Positions 7,814 through 15,753 of a DNA stretch of 58,085 nt are shown one piece after another. Source of the stretch: Bdellovibrionales bacterium. GTDB taxonomy: Bacteria > Bdellovibrionota > Bdellovibrionia > Bdellovibrionales > JAGQZY01. Made by a program: the position numbers and the translations under genes. Position 1 is the stretch's first letter. The number at the start of each line of letters is the position of its first letter. Under the pieces are notes generated by a model. The model was not told the DNA's origin. It worked only from the letters and a program-made list of their open reading frames with translations, and did no database searches. The DNA lies in NCBI GenBank assembly GCA_020435205.1, contig JAGQZY010000006.1, positions 1-58,085 on the forward strand, given 5' to 3'.

Positions 7814-9725
7814 AAAAAATAAGAAAAAAGGTCCTCTCCGCTTAGAAGCAATCATCCCGATCACCATTATCTTACTTTTGATCATCGGGTACTTTACCTA
7901 CTTTTTCGACGGCCATCTCCGTCGAGGCATAGAGTACGGAGCCACTTTCGCTCATGGAGCTGAAGTCAACGTGGGTGCTTTGCATACCAGTTTCACTGAA
8001 CCCTCACTGACCATCAGTAAAATCCAAGTGACTGATAAGTCAGATCCCACCCTCAATATCATTGAAATTGGAACTATTAAGTTAAAGCTTCTCTGGGATG
8101 CTCTGCTACGAGCGAAGTTTGTCATTCCTGAATCTTCAGTCCTAGGCATTCAACTCAAAAGTCCTCGTAAACATCCAGGAAGAATCTTGCCTCCCAAACC
8201 ACCTTCTAAAGACAAAGGGATGGTTGCCAAAAGTCTTGATAAAACAGTCGAAGACTTAAAGAAAAAAAATGATGCCAATGTTCTTTCTGACCTATTGGCT
8301 GTCGCTGGCGGAACTGACTACAAAGAGCAATTGAAGAAAATGGAATCAGAACTCAAGTCAGTGGTCCGGGTGAAGGAACTAGAAAAGGAACTCAAAACAA
8401 AAGAGCAAGAGTGGAAAAAGAAAATTGACGCTCTTCCTGACGAAAGCGAAGTTAAACAACTGGTAAAAAAAGTTGAAACCTTCAAGTTGGACACTAGTAA
8501 TCCTAAAAAAATCCAAGAGTCTATTAAACAATTGGATGGGATTTACAAAGAAGCTCGAGATAAATACAAAACTGTCGATGCAGCAAAAAAGGCCTTTGAG
8601 CAAGACTTTAAAACCTACAAAGCCGAATACCAAAACTTGGAAAAACAGGTTCAAAATGACATCCAGGGAATCACACAAAAGCTCAATATCCCCTCTCTTG
8701 ACCCGCAAGAGCTCAGCGCCATGCTTCTTGGTAACATGGTCGCAGGCCAGTTGCAGTCTGTGGAGAAATACAAAAATTTAGCACGTGAATACATGCCAAC
8801 GAAAAAAGCCAAAGATACCACTGCTGAAGAACTCACCCCTCATGAACGCGCTAAAGGGTTAAATTTCAAGTTCCTTACTAAAAAAAGTTACCCTCGTTTT
8901 TGGTTGAAAAAAGCATCGATCAGCTCAAAGTCAAAAGAAGGTGAAGCTGGTGATCTCATGGGAACTCTAGAAAATGTCACTGATGCCCCTAAGCACCTTG
9001 GCTTGCCTGCGACTCTTCATTTCGAAGGAGGATTTCCCAAACAAAATGTCCTCGACGTGGTAGGAGATATTGTCGTTGACCATACCACTGACGAGCCAAA
9101 AGAAACGGCAAAAATAGCCGTTGGTCACTTCCCAGTGCAAAAAAATCACCTATCCAAATCTGGCGATGTGGAGTTTGGCTACAATAAAGCCGATGGCTCT
9201 TCCAACATTGGTGTCATCATCAAAGACCAAAGCATTTCCATGCAAGCCAACAGTCTATTTGATAACGTGGACTATTTTGTCAAAGCAAAATCGCCACAGC
9301 TCCAAGATATTCTAAACTCCATCACTCAAGACCTCAAACAACTGACCCTCAATGTACGTGCTAAGGGCAGCTGGGATGACCTGAGCCTACATATTAACTC
9401 CAATTTAGGCCAAAAGCTACAGCAGGCCATCAAGGCTCAAATCGAAGCCCAAATCAAAAAGGCAAGAAAGCAGGTCGAAGATCATGTGAAAGGGCTTGTT
9501 GATAAAGAAAAAGCCAAAGTTCAAGGGGAGATCAACAAAATAGAGCAACAGTTTGGTGTTTCCCTCAAAAGTCGAGAGGATGCCGTGAACTCGATTAAAG
9601 ATAAAGTTGAGGCCAAAAAGAACGAAGCCATTAATAGTGAAAAGAAAAAAGTTGAAAAGAAGATCGAAAAAGATTTGAAAAAAGAAGCCGAAAAACTCTT
9701 AAAGGGCGTAAAGCTTAAATTCTAA
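7806..9725 (+). CDS. TIGR03545-like protein, membrane-anchored with long coiled coil
   Basis: About 639 residues. A lysine-rich cytoplasmic start is followed by one transmembrane segment (about residues 14-32), an AsmA-like stretch beginning GIEYGATFAHGAEVNVG, and a charged coiled coil from about 130 to 300. A beta-rich middle follows, and the last 110 residues are a very Lys/Glu-rich helix. This arrangement and the pairing with the upstream gene fit TIGR03545, an uncharacterised family known to me as restricted to bacteria with outer membranes. An in-frame ATG at 7794 is the alternative start; 7806 was preferred because the protein then begins MAKKNKKKG, but neither has a good ribosome binding site. 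Probably co-translated with its partner; a role in envelope organisation or lipid traffic is only a guess. Confidence 0.82.
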   Translation: MAKKNKKKGPLRLEAIIPITIILLLIIGYFTYFFDGHLRRGIEYGATFAHGAEVNVGALHTSFTEPSLTISKIQVTDKSDPTLNIIEIGTIKLKLLWDALLRAKFVIPESSVLGIQLKSPRKHPGRILPPKPPSKDKGMVAKSLDKTVEDLKKKNDANVLSDLLAVAGGTDYKEQLKKMESELKSVVRVKELEKELKTKEQEWKKKIDALPDESEVKQLVKKVETFKLDTSNPKKIQESIKQLDGIYKEARDKYKTVDAAKKAFEQDFKTYKAEYQNLEKQVQNDIQGITQKLNIPSLDPQELSAMLLGNMVAGQLQSVEKYKNLAREYMPTKKAKDTTAEELTPHERAKGLNFKFLTKKSYPRFWLKKASISSKSKEGEAGDLMGTLENVTDAPKHLGLPATLHFEGGFPKQNVLDVVGDIVVDHTTDEPKETAKIAVGHFPVQKNHLSKSGDVEFGYNKADGSSNIGVIIKDQSISMQANSLFDNVDYFVKAKSPQLQDILNSITQDLKQLTLNVRAKGSWDDLSLHINSNLGQKLQQAIKAQIEAQIKKARKQVEDHVKGLVDKEKAKVQGEINKIEQQFGVSLKSREDAVNSIKDKVEAKKNEAINSEKKKVEKKIEKDLKKEAEKLLKGVKLKF

Positions 9726-9753
9726 AAAAATAGTGGAGGCCAAACCTCCACTA
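9724..9753 (-). terminator. Intrinsic terminator (distal of a tandem pair) for the 9837-10853 gene
   Basis: Read on the minus strand, TAGTGGAGG pairs with CCTCCACTA around a five-base loop and is followed at once by seven U residues (9724-9730). On the plus strand the flanks are A-runs on both sides, so it is a weak terminator for the upstream plus-strand gene. Confidence 0.75.
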
Positions 9754-9785
9754 AAAAAAGAGCAGTCACGGACATTACCTGCTCT
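9753..9785 (-). terminator. Intrinsic terminator (proximal of a tandem pair)
   Basis: On the minus strand AGAGCAG (9779-9785) pairs with CTGCTCT (9759-9765) across a 13-base loop and is followed by a run of seven U (9753-9759). RNA polymerase leaving the lipoprotein gene meets this one first and the stronger hairpin at 9724-9753 second. Confidence 0.6.
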
Positions 9786-9836
9786 CTTTATCATTGAATT
9801 TATGGCAAGCTGACCACCATAAATCCCCCAAATGAT

Positions 9837-10853
9837 TTACTCTACTGCACAGGCTTGTGGAACGCTGGCAATAAGCTTCAATAACATTTTTTGAAACTCA
9901 GTGTGATTCAATACACGTGCTGCATTCCAACACCCTTGATAACCTTCTTGGGTCAATCCTGATTGATCAGTGATCGCTATGCGCAAGCTAGCGTCACCAA
10001 GGGGAGCCATCATACAGATCACTTCTTGATTTTGAAACTCAATTTTGGCCATGGCGGCAACCATGTCTGCGCTCAGTTTTACATCGCGAAGTTGTCGATG
10101 ACAAAAGATGTTGTCTCCAGACAGCTTTTCTACTCCACTAATTAAGTAACCTTCTTTCCCCTTGCTGACTTTAAAGTCTCGACTCAAATTGCCGGTCTGC
10201 TCGCGAAAATTTCCATTGGAGAAAATTATATTATTCATCATTTTCTCCTCGTAAACCAAAGTTTGAATATCAAGACTCGCAACGGGTTGATCACACTTAC
10301 GCTCACGAATGGATCCAGCAATTCGGTTCACCAAATTACGAATGGCTTCTGCATTTTTAGTTTTAGCATTCGCATACATTAAATTGAGATAGGCAGCGTG
10401 ATCGTCATAGTTTAGTTGAATGGACTCCGAATTCCACCCAATGGGGACAGGCAATGAAGACTCTGATGAAGATGAAACTAAGATGTCTGCATTCTCCTCC
10501 ACACTTTGCTGGGCCTCTACCTCTCTTAGAGAGTGAGAGATTATTTGAGGATTAGATTCTTCCACCAAATTAGCCAAGCGTGCATAAGCTTTTGCTGAAA
10601 CTACAGCTACAGCCTGACAATCTTGAGCTTTCAACGTACCTTTGATTCTACCTCTTTGATTCACTTCCAAAAGTAGATCCATTGAATCGGTAACACTACT
10701 TTCAATGTGTCTATGGAATTGGATGGAGTTCACATCTCCAAGATAAAAACTTTGACCATCAACAGTGGCAACATCGCCATCAAATTGAACCTTACAGTTG
10801 GCGAGCCCTAACGCCAAAATAGAAAAAAGGGCTAACTTAATAAGTGATTTCAT
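9837..10853 (-). CDS. Putative lipoprotein of unknown function
   Basis: The 338-residue product starts MKSLIKLALFSILALGLANC, a lipoprotein signal peptide with Cys20 as the likely lipidation site (lipobox GLANC). The mature part is predicted soluble, contains a Ser/Glu-rich stretch near the middle and six further cysteines that may pair in the periplasm. No known domain was recognised. The ATG at 10853 was preferred to an earlier in-frame start because GAGAGG lies seven bases upstream and the signal peptide begins exactly there. The gene ends before two tandem terminators, so it probably forms its own unit or the last gene of one starting at the regulator upstream at 12440. Confidence 0.8.
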   Translation of the reverse strand: MKSLIKLALFSILALGLANCKVQFDGDVATVDGQSFYLGDVNSIQFHRHIESSVTDSMDLLLEVNQRGRIKGTLKAQDCQAVAVVSAKAYARLANLVEESNPQIISHSLREVEAQQSVEENADILVSSSSESSLPVPIGWNSESIQLNYDDHAAYLNLMYANAKTKNAEAIRNLVNRIAGSIRERKCDQPVASLDIQTLVYEEKMMNNIIFSNGNFREQTGNLSRDFKVSKGKEGYLISGVEKLSGDNIFCHRQLRDVKLSADMVAAMAKIEFQNQEVICMMAPLGDASLRIAITDQSGLTQEGYQGCWNAARVLNHTEFQKMLLKLIASVPQACAVE

Positions 10854-10964
10854 TTTAAACCTCTCTTTTTGAAATTTCCTACACCAATAGGATTCCACAG
10901 AGGCCAAAAGCTTCAAATCCACTTATTCGCAAAACATAAAAAACTTAATAATTTAAGATACTTA

Positions 10965-12440
10965 CTAAGACGCAAGGCTATAATGAGAGTGCTCATCTTT
11001 CTTTATAAGATCAGCTTCCTCCATTTTTTTCAATGCCCGATACCACTGGTGCTGACTGAGAGGGATGACCTCTTGCAACTCCTTCACAGATATCTGATTG
11101 CTGAAACCATTCTTCTTCAGAAGATAAAGCAAAAAATGCTCCTGCGAAGCAAACTCCATGGTTTCATGGACATAAAAAATACAGCCTGGCTTTGGTCGCA
11201 AACGATAACCATGGGGAGTGGTTCTCATTTCAATTTTAATATCATTTTTTTCAATGGCTTCCTGTAGCTTTTCAATAAGCCGATACACTTTTTTGGGGGA
11301 TGTACTCGGGTCGTAAAGTTCATCAGGAAATAAACTATTAAATATGCGCCCAATTGACCACGGTCGATAAAAATCAGAGGCCAACAACATCCATAAACGA
11401 TGTACACCCATACCAAATGGTAAGGGAACATCTTCGACTTTATGCAGATCTATATTGATATCGATAGAATCCTGACTTCGCCCATCCATCCATATAAAAG
11501 AGCCCGGAAGCCTTTCAACCCCGAGATGATTCAAAATGTAGGAACGGAAGCTAGCAAAAGGGGTTCCAAAGTAAACGTAGTTTAGTAGTGAGCGATTATT
11601 AAATATTTTGGCTATTTGCCATTCAAAATCTCGCAGGGTCTCCCAATGACCAAAGCTTCGAATTCTCTTTTTAAACTCTCCAATACGAGGATCAATCTCT
11701 TCGATGTGACCGCTAGCACACTTGGCAACAAGTAGCCACTTCTCTATGAAGAGAGTGGTTTCAACATCTTCACCGTGACAGGCATCATATGCATTTTGCA
11801 AGACTTCAATAGCCTGGCTCATCTTTCCTTGCCGAATCAACATCTGCCCTTCCGTTTCCAAGCAATTCAGTAAAAGATGAGGACTGGTTTCAATGCACTC
11901 CATTTTTACTTTTTGTAGCAAAAGTTCGGCTTTTTGATACTCACTATTTTCGACAAAACAAGAAATTAAATTAACCTTAGCAATCAATTGATCATAGGGT
12001 TTGGTTTCGTCACGGCTTAAAAACTCAATAAAGCAGTCCTGAGAAGATTTGTAGTCCCAGAGGTGCATATGGCAAAACGCCTGATGCAAAAAGCTAGTTG
12101 GATAATGTTCTACTCTTTTAAGAAGATTTAATGCCTGATTAATAAGACCTAATCGCCTTAAACTACTAGCGTATTCAATGGTGTCTTCTGCACTGGCTTC
12201 ATCAGCCCCGTAAACATTTGAATTAAGAATGCGCAAGGCTAAGCGATAGGATCCGGCTCTCCGAGCCAAAGCTGCAAAATCCGCCCGCATTTTCTTAGGA
12301 ATCGATTTAATATCCATAGCCTTGAGGAGACTTTGCGCCTTTTTTACTTCAAAGGATACAATCAGCTTATCAATGTCTTGTCTCAATTCGATATAATTAG
12401 TGATCGCCATCAAACTTCGTTTCGGAATATTTGAAATCAT
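10965..12440 (-). CDS. Repeat-containing protein with C-terminal winged-helix-like domains (possible transcription regulator)
   Basis: Residues 20-330 form helical repeats of TPR character, with recurrent AxxLLKxxxY and AIEVLQNAYDAC-type helices. Residues of about 345-425 resemble an OmpR/PhoB-type winged helix: a helix around RIFNSLFPDELYDPSTSPKK, a recognition-like helix VYRLIEKLQEAIEK and the turn TTPHGYRLRP. The last 60 residues look like a second winged helix (LQEVIPLSQHQWYRALKKMEEADL). Such repeat plus winged-helix proteins usually act as regulators that sense through the repeat domain; no ligand or receiver domain is visible. It is divergent from the lipoprotein at 12556. The start at 12440 lacks a clear ribosome binding site; Met11 (12410) is an alternative. 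Confidence 0.7.
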   Translation of the reverse strand: MISNIPKRSLMAITNYIELRQDIDKLIVSFEVKKAQSLLKAMDIKSIPKKMRADFAALARRAGSYRLALRILNSNVYGADEASAEDTIEYASSLRRLGLINQALNLLKRVEHYPTSFLHQAFCHMHLWDYKSSQDCFIEFLSRDETKPYDQLIAKVNLISCFVENSEYQKAELLLQKVKMECIETSPHLLLNCLETEGQMLIRQGKMSQAIEVLQNAYDACHGEDVETTLFIEKWLLVAKCASGHIEEIDPRIGEFKKRIRSFGHWETLRDFEWQIAKIFNNRSLLNYVYFGTPFASFRSYILNHLGVERLPGSFIWMDGRSQDSIDINIDLHKVEDVPLPFGMGVHRLWMLLASDFYRPWSIGRIFNSLFPDELYDPSTSPKKVYRLIEKLQEAIEKNDIKIEMRTTPHGYRLRPKPGCIFYVHETMEFASQEHFLLYLLKKNGFSNQISVKELQEVIPLSQHQWYRALKKMEEADLIKKDEHSHYSLAS

Positions 12441-12555
12441 AATTTAAGAAAGAATTTACTTTTTTCGCCAGTCCCATATTGAAACGATCCTTATTGGTTT
12501 TTTTGCCAACTGGACGCCGATTAGCGATAATAAAGGCAGTGGGGAGATTCATTTT

Positions 12556-13071
12556 ATGGGGGAATTTAAAAAAATCGTTCTATTGGTATTGGTCTATACA
12601 GCCCCAGTCTTCTTTTTTCAGAACTGTGGCGTTAGTAACTTTACAGCCAACGGAAATGGTTCTCCTCATGAGGGACTAGAAACCGGCGATACTGACATTG
12701 CAATTATCATCGACGACGGTCCCGGCAGAGATGATTCCAGTTCAACTCACCGAATTGATGTTAGCGCACCGGCCTCAAGTCTGCCCCCGCAGGTCTATCT
12801 TCAATGTTATGGTGATGGAAAATTTAGCTCCATAACCTATCAACTCAAGGACAAAGAAGGCCTTTCCCTAGTCTATATCTCCCACAAAAATGGAGTAAAC
12901 ACGATAAGTGTGGCCTACATTGCTGAAGATTTAAAAACCCCAATTGAAGAAAGCATAACTGCAGCTATCACCCTGCACCAACTTCAGAGAAATAGTAATG
13001 AATCGCAAGTCAAAGTGACCTATACAAAGTCAGGGGAAGCGACGTCTTCCGAAACTCTGGACTGCCTATAA
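12556..13071 (+). CDS. Small putative lipoprotein of unknown function
   Basis: A 171-residue protein starting MGEFKKIVLLVLVYTAPVFF, ending the signal peptide in FQNC, a lipobox form I associate with Bdellovibrio lipoproteins; Cys24 would be lipidated. The mature chain is mostly beta-like, begins with an Asn/Gly/Asp-rich linker and has two more cysteines (one near residue 84, one near the C-terminus) that could form a disulfide. GGGGAG lies nine bases before the ATG. It is divergent from the winged-helix regulator and converges with the pseudopilin operon, with about 24 bases between stops. No function can be assigned. Confidence 0.72.
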   Translation: MGEFKKIVLLVLVYTAPVFFFQNCGVSNFTANGNGSPHEGLETGDTDIAIIIDDGPGRDDSSSTHRIDVSAPASSLPPQVYLQCYGDGKFSSITYQLKDKEGLSLVYISHKNGVNTISVAYIAEDLKTPIEESITAAITLHQLQRNSNESQVKVTYTKSGEATSSETLDCL

Positions 13072-13078
13072 ATCTGAT

Positions 13079-13107
13079 AAAATTCTTGCCCACCTTTACT
13101 GGCGGGC
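13079..13107 (-). terminator. Possible weak terminator at the end of the pseudopilin operon
   Basis: On the minus strand GCCCGCC (13101-13107) can pair with GGTGGGC (13088-13094) across six bases, followed by AAGAATTTTA. The hairpin overlaps the stop region of the last gene and the U-run is short and displaced, so this is tentative. Confidence 0.3.
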
Positions 13108-14280
13108 CTGATAGTTTAACTTTGGGGATAGCCAAATATCAAAGATATCACCCTTCTTAAAGTGACCTGACTTATCTTGAAAAACAAAGTGACTTCTTTC
13201 TTTAGCTTTGGCCCGATTACCATAGGTATACTCTTGATTAGATCGATAGTTAAGCGAGATGAATCGAATTCCTTTTTCTGATAGCTTAACAAGTTCGCTG
13301 GGCTCCGAAACTCCATTGCCATTTTTATCTCTCCATAAAACCAACTCATGAAACAACTTGTCTTTGTGATCGATTAATTTATCCATATTTGAATCGAAAC
13401 GAGCTAAATCATCAAACCCATTTTTAAAGCTCTTGCTTTCACCAAAAAGTTCGTGCCCACTATTTATTTTTCCATCTTTATTGGTGTCATGGGCCAAAAA
13501 GTAAATCCTTTCCTTAGCTGATGGCCAATAAAAGGCTGAGGCATCTTCGTTTACAGAAAATGTAGTATGGTTTTCAAAGCTAACATCTAAGAAGCTATCT
13601 TCAATAAATAAGGCCAATGGAGAATAGTACCCACCACAAAATCCATTTTCCCCTGGAAAGTTCGCATAAACCTCAACCTTTCCAGTTTTATTATCTACTT
13701 TCGTTCTCACATCAGCAGATATTGGGCCATTCGCAGCTCTATACTGACCTGTTATAGAATGCTGTACATCCTGTATGAATCGAATATCCCCAATCAACTG
13801 TTCCCTCTGAGACGTCAGCACATTTCCAAACTTGTCGAGTTCCGCTTGCCCAATTTCTAAATCAAGAATATTTACTTTAAGTACATTCCCCACCCCAGAA
13901 GCTAAGGCTGCTGAAATAACTTTGCCATCCTTATCCATTATTTTAACCTTATCGAGGATAGATTCACTGTCTCTTACAACAATTTGCGATGGAAACTCGA
14001 CCTGAATGCTTTGGTAGGCTTCTTTTTCCACCTTGGGCAAATCCACATGCATTGTCACTCGAGTATTCCTCCCAATTGGATTTTTGACTCCACGAAGATT
14101 TCGAGAGTAGCAGGTAGCATAGAGATTAATTTCAAGTCCCGATGTGATGGCCACACTGCCTTTCGCAGACAACACTAAGTCGGTCATGCTCGCACCAGCA
14201 TTGGGGAGCACACTCACTTGCTGAGCCCAGACCGACAAACTAAAAAGACTTATGCTAAAAAATGAAATAAATTGGATCAT
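13096..14280 (-). CDS. Exported protein with three EF-hand-like calcium-binding loops
   Basis: A signal peptide covers about residues 1-19 (cleavage after VWAQ or nearby). The N-terminal 220 residues are beta-rich and unrecognised. Residues 255-345 match a widespread extracellular calcium-binding arrangement: DTNKDGKINSGHELFG at 265-280, DSNMDKLIDHKD at 296-307 and WRDKNGNGVSEPSEL at 316-330, each with the Dx[DN]xDG-type spacing seen in EF-hand or dockerin-like loops. It follows the PilW-like gene by 13 bases with GGAGA before the ATG, so it is the last gene of the pseudopilin operon. By analogy with calcium-binding PilY1 in minor-pilin operons it could act at a pilus or pseudopilus tip; that is inference, as there is no PilY1 sequence likeness that I can see. 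Confidence 0.85.
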   Translation of the reverse strand: MIQFISFFSISLFSLSVWAQQVSVLPNAGASMTDLVLSAKGSVAITSGLEINLYATCYSRNLRGVKNPIGRNTRVTMHVDLPKVEKEAYQSIQVEFPSQIVVRDSESILDKVKIMDKDGKVISAALASGVGNVLKVNILDLEIGQAELDKFGNVLTSQREQLIGDIRFIQDVQHSITGQYRAANGPISADVRTKVDNKTGKVEVYANFPGENGFCGGYYSPLALFIEDSFLDVSFENHTTFSVNEDASAFYWPSAKERIYFLAHDTNKDGKINSGHELFGESKSFKNGFDDLARFDSNMDKLIDHKDKLFHELVLWRDKNGNGVSEPSELVKLSEKGIRFISLNYRSNQEYTYGNRAKAKERSHFVFQDKSGHFKKGDIFDIWLSPKLNYQARQ

Positions 14281-14293
14281 ACAATCTCCTTAA

Positions 14294-15265
14294 TTAGTTT
14301 GTACCAGCTTGGTTATAAATTTGAACATCAACAATATTTGATGTTACGCTCTTCCTGGAAAAAATAACCTTTTCAATGCCAACAGCAACAATACTTGAGC
14401 GCACACCATCTCCTGCGTCAAAAGTTCTACGTAATACATTTTCGTCTTTCCCGTTATATTCTTCTTGATCAAATTCATAAGTAATTATAGCTACAGGCGC
14501 CAAAATCAAAGTTGGAGATCCTCCACCCATAGCGGGAACTTTTCTTAAAAAATCATCTTCTGAACTATAAACTTCTTTCTTTGTCAGAGGGTTTGAATAG
14601 TCAAACCTCACCTTAGCTCCACTCACTGGTGCCAGTCGGTTGCCACCTAGCTGCCCCAGATAGGATGGAATCTTAGGTTGCTGCTCTAAGGAGCAGAACC
14701 CCTTATTAGTTTGTGGGCGTAAAAACACTGGTGAAAATAGATAAAGGTAAGATTGTTCTTTCCAGATCTCTGGATTTTGTTTCGTTACTTGATCGCCATT
14801 ATTTAATGAAATAAAGCTCAATGATCCACTTTTAAAAGGATCTTTACTAGCTGGACCTACACTATAAGCATTGACTGGATTAATAAAGACTGGAATTTCT
14901 CTTTTTGTTGATAAAGCCAAGAAAGTAAATTTCTTTTGTCTAGAATCCTCGGAAAGAATAATTTCTCTTTTTGCTAAGTCTTTTGATTTCGGTGTCGGAC
15001 AACCAGGAAGATATTGAAAGAAATTAAGTCCTGAGTCGTCAACTTGGTAGACATTGTTGAATGATGGCGCAACTTGAATGAGATCCGTCCATAAAAATTT
15101 CATGGCCACTTCTTTATCAAGAATTTTAAGGACTTTTTCTTCTTTGAGGGCTAAAGACTTATTATAAGAATTAAAAAACACCCCCACGCCTGCCATAAGT
15201 ATACTGACAACAGCCAAGGTCATAATAAGTTCGACTAAAGAAAGGCCTTTGTTCCCTTTCATCAT
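14294..15265 (-). CDS. Prepilin-like protein, PilW/GspJ type
   Basis: The N-terminus MMKGNKG followed by LSLVELIMTLAVVSILMAG is a class III signal: prepilin peptidase cleavage after Gly7, Glu at mature position 5, then the hydrophobic helix that packs in the pilus core. The remaining 290 residues are a globular domain with two cysteines near the middle. Size and position after a PilV/GspI-like gene suit a PilW or GspJ minor pseudopilin located at the inner membrane and then in the fibre tip. It overlaps the preceding gene as ATGA and shares the GGAG site. Whether it belongs to a type IV pilus or a type II secretion pseudopilus cannot be told from this window, as no core pilus genes are present. 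Confidence 0.85.
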   Translation of the reverse strand: MMKGNKGLSLVELIMTLAVVSILMAGVGVFFNSYNKSLALKEEKVLKILDKEVAMKFLWTDLIQVAPSFNNVYQVDDSGLNFFQYLPGCPTPKSKDLAKREIILSEDSRQKKFTFLALSTKREIPVFINPVNAYSVGPASKDPFKSGSLSFISLNNGDQVTKQNPEIWKEQSYLYLFSPVFLRPQTNKGFCSLEQQPKIPSYLGQLGGNRLAPVSGAKVRFDYSNPLTKKEVYSSEDDFLRKVPAMGGGSPTLILAPVAIITYEFDQEEYNGKDENVLRRTFDAGDGVRSSIVAVGIEKVIFSRKSVTSNIVDVQIYNQAGTN

Positions 15266-15753
15266 CTAGCTCCAAATATCATGTGATAATCTCTATGGGA
15301 ATTTAATGAATCCGTTTCAATTTCGTAGACTCTTAAAGTCAATTTAAGCAGCCCAGGAGTCGTCGCTATGGGCTCAATAATAAATCCAGCTCGCCCTGGG
15401 CACTTAAGACACTGATCCACTTCGTAGATACCATCTCTATCCCAAGCTAGAGGCATTCTCTCCTTTTTAAGCATAGCTTCTTTCACATTTTCAGGATAAT
15501 TTTTAAAATGAGCCTGGAAAACCTTTGGGTTATTTCGAATAGAGTTAATGAGATTGACAGCTACTTTTTCATTGTAGTTCTTTGATAAAATTCTCTGCAT
15601 GGTTGATTCCATAGAAATCAATACTTGAGCCATGACAACAATAATAATAGAAATTATAGCCATGGCCACAACAGCTTCTATAAGACTACTACCTCTATTG
15701 TTCAGTCGTTTTTGAAAACCAATTTGTTGCTGGTGCTTTTCCACCAAAGTCAT
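15262..15753 (-). CDS. Prepilin-like protein, PilV/GspI type
   Basis: A 163-residue protein with a 21-residue basic leader ending NNRG, then SSLIEAVVAMAIISIIIVVM, giving Gly at -1 and Glu at +5 after prepilin peptidase cleavage. The short globular part has a CLKC motif. Length and leader fit PilV or GspI minor pilins, which with PilW/GspJ and PilX/GspK form the priming tip complex. It overlaps both neighbours by four bases (ATGA at each junction), implying translational coupling and fixed stoichiometry in one operon. Confidence 0.85.
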   Translation of the reverse strand: MTLVEKHQQQIGFQKRLNNRGSSLIEAVVAMAIISIIIVVMAQVLISMESTMQRILSKNYNEKVAVNLINSIRNNPKVFQAHFKNYPENVKEAMLKKERMPLAWDRDGIYEVDQCLKCPGRAGFIIEPIATTPGLLKLTLRVYEIETDSLNSHRDYHMIFGAR

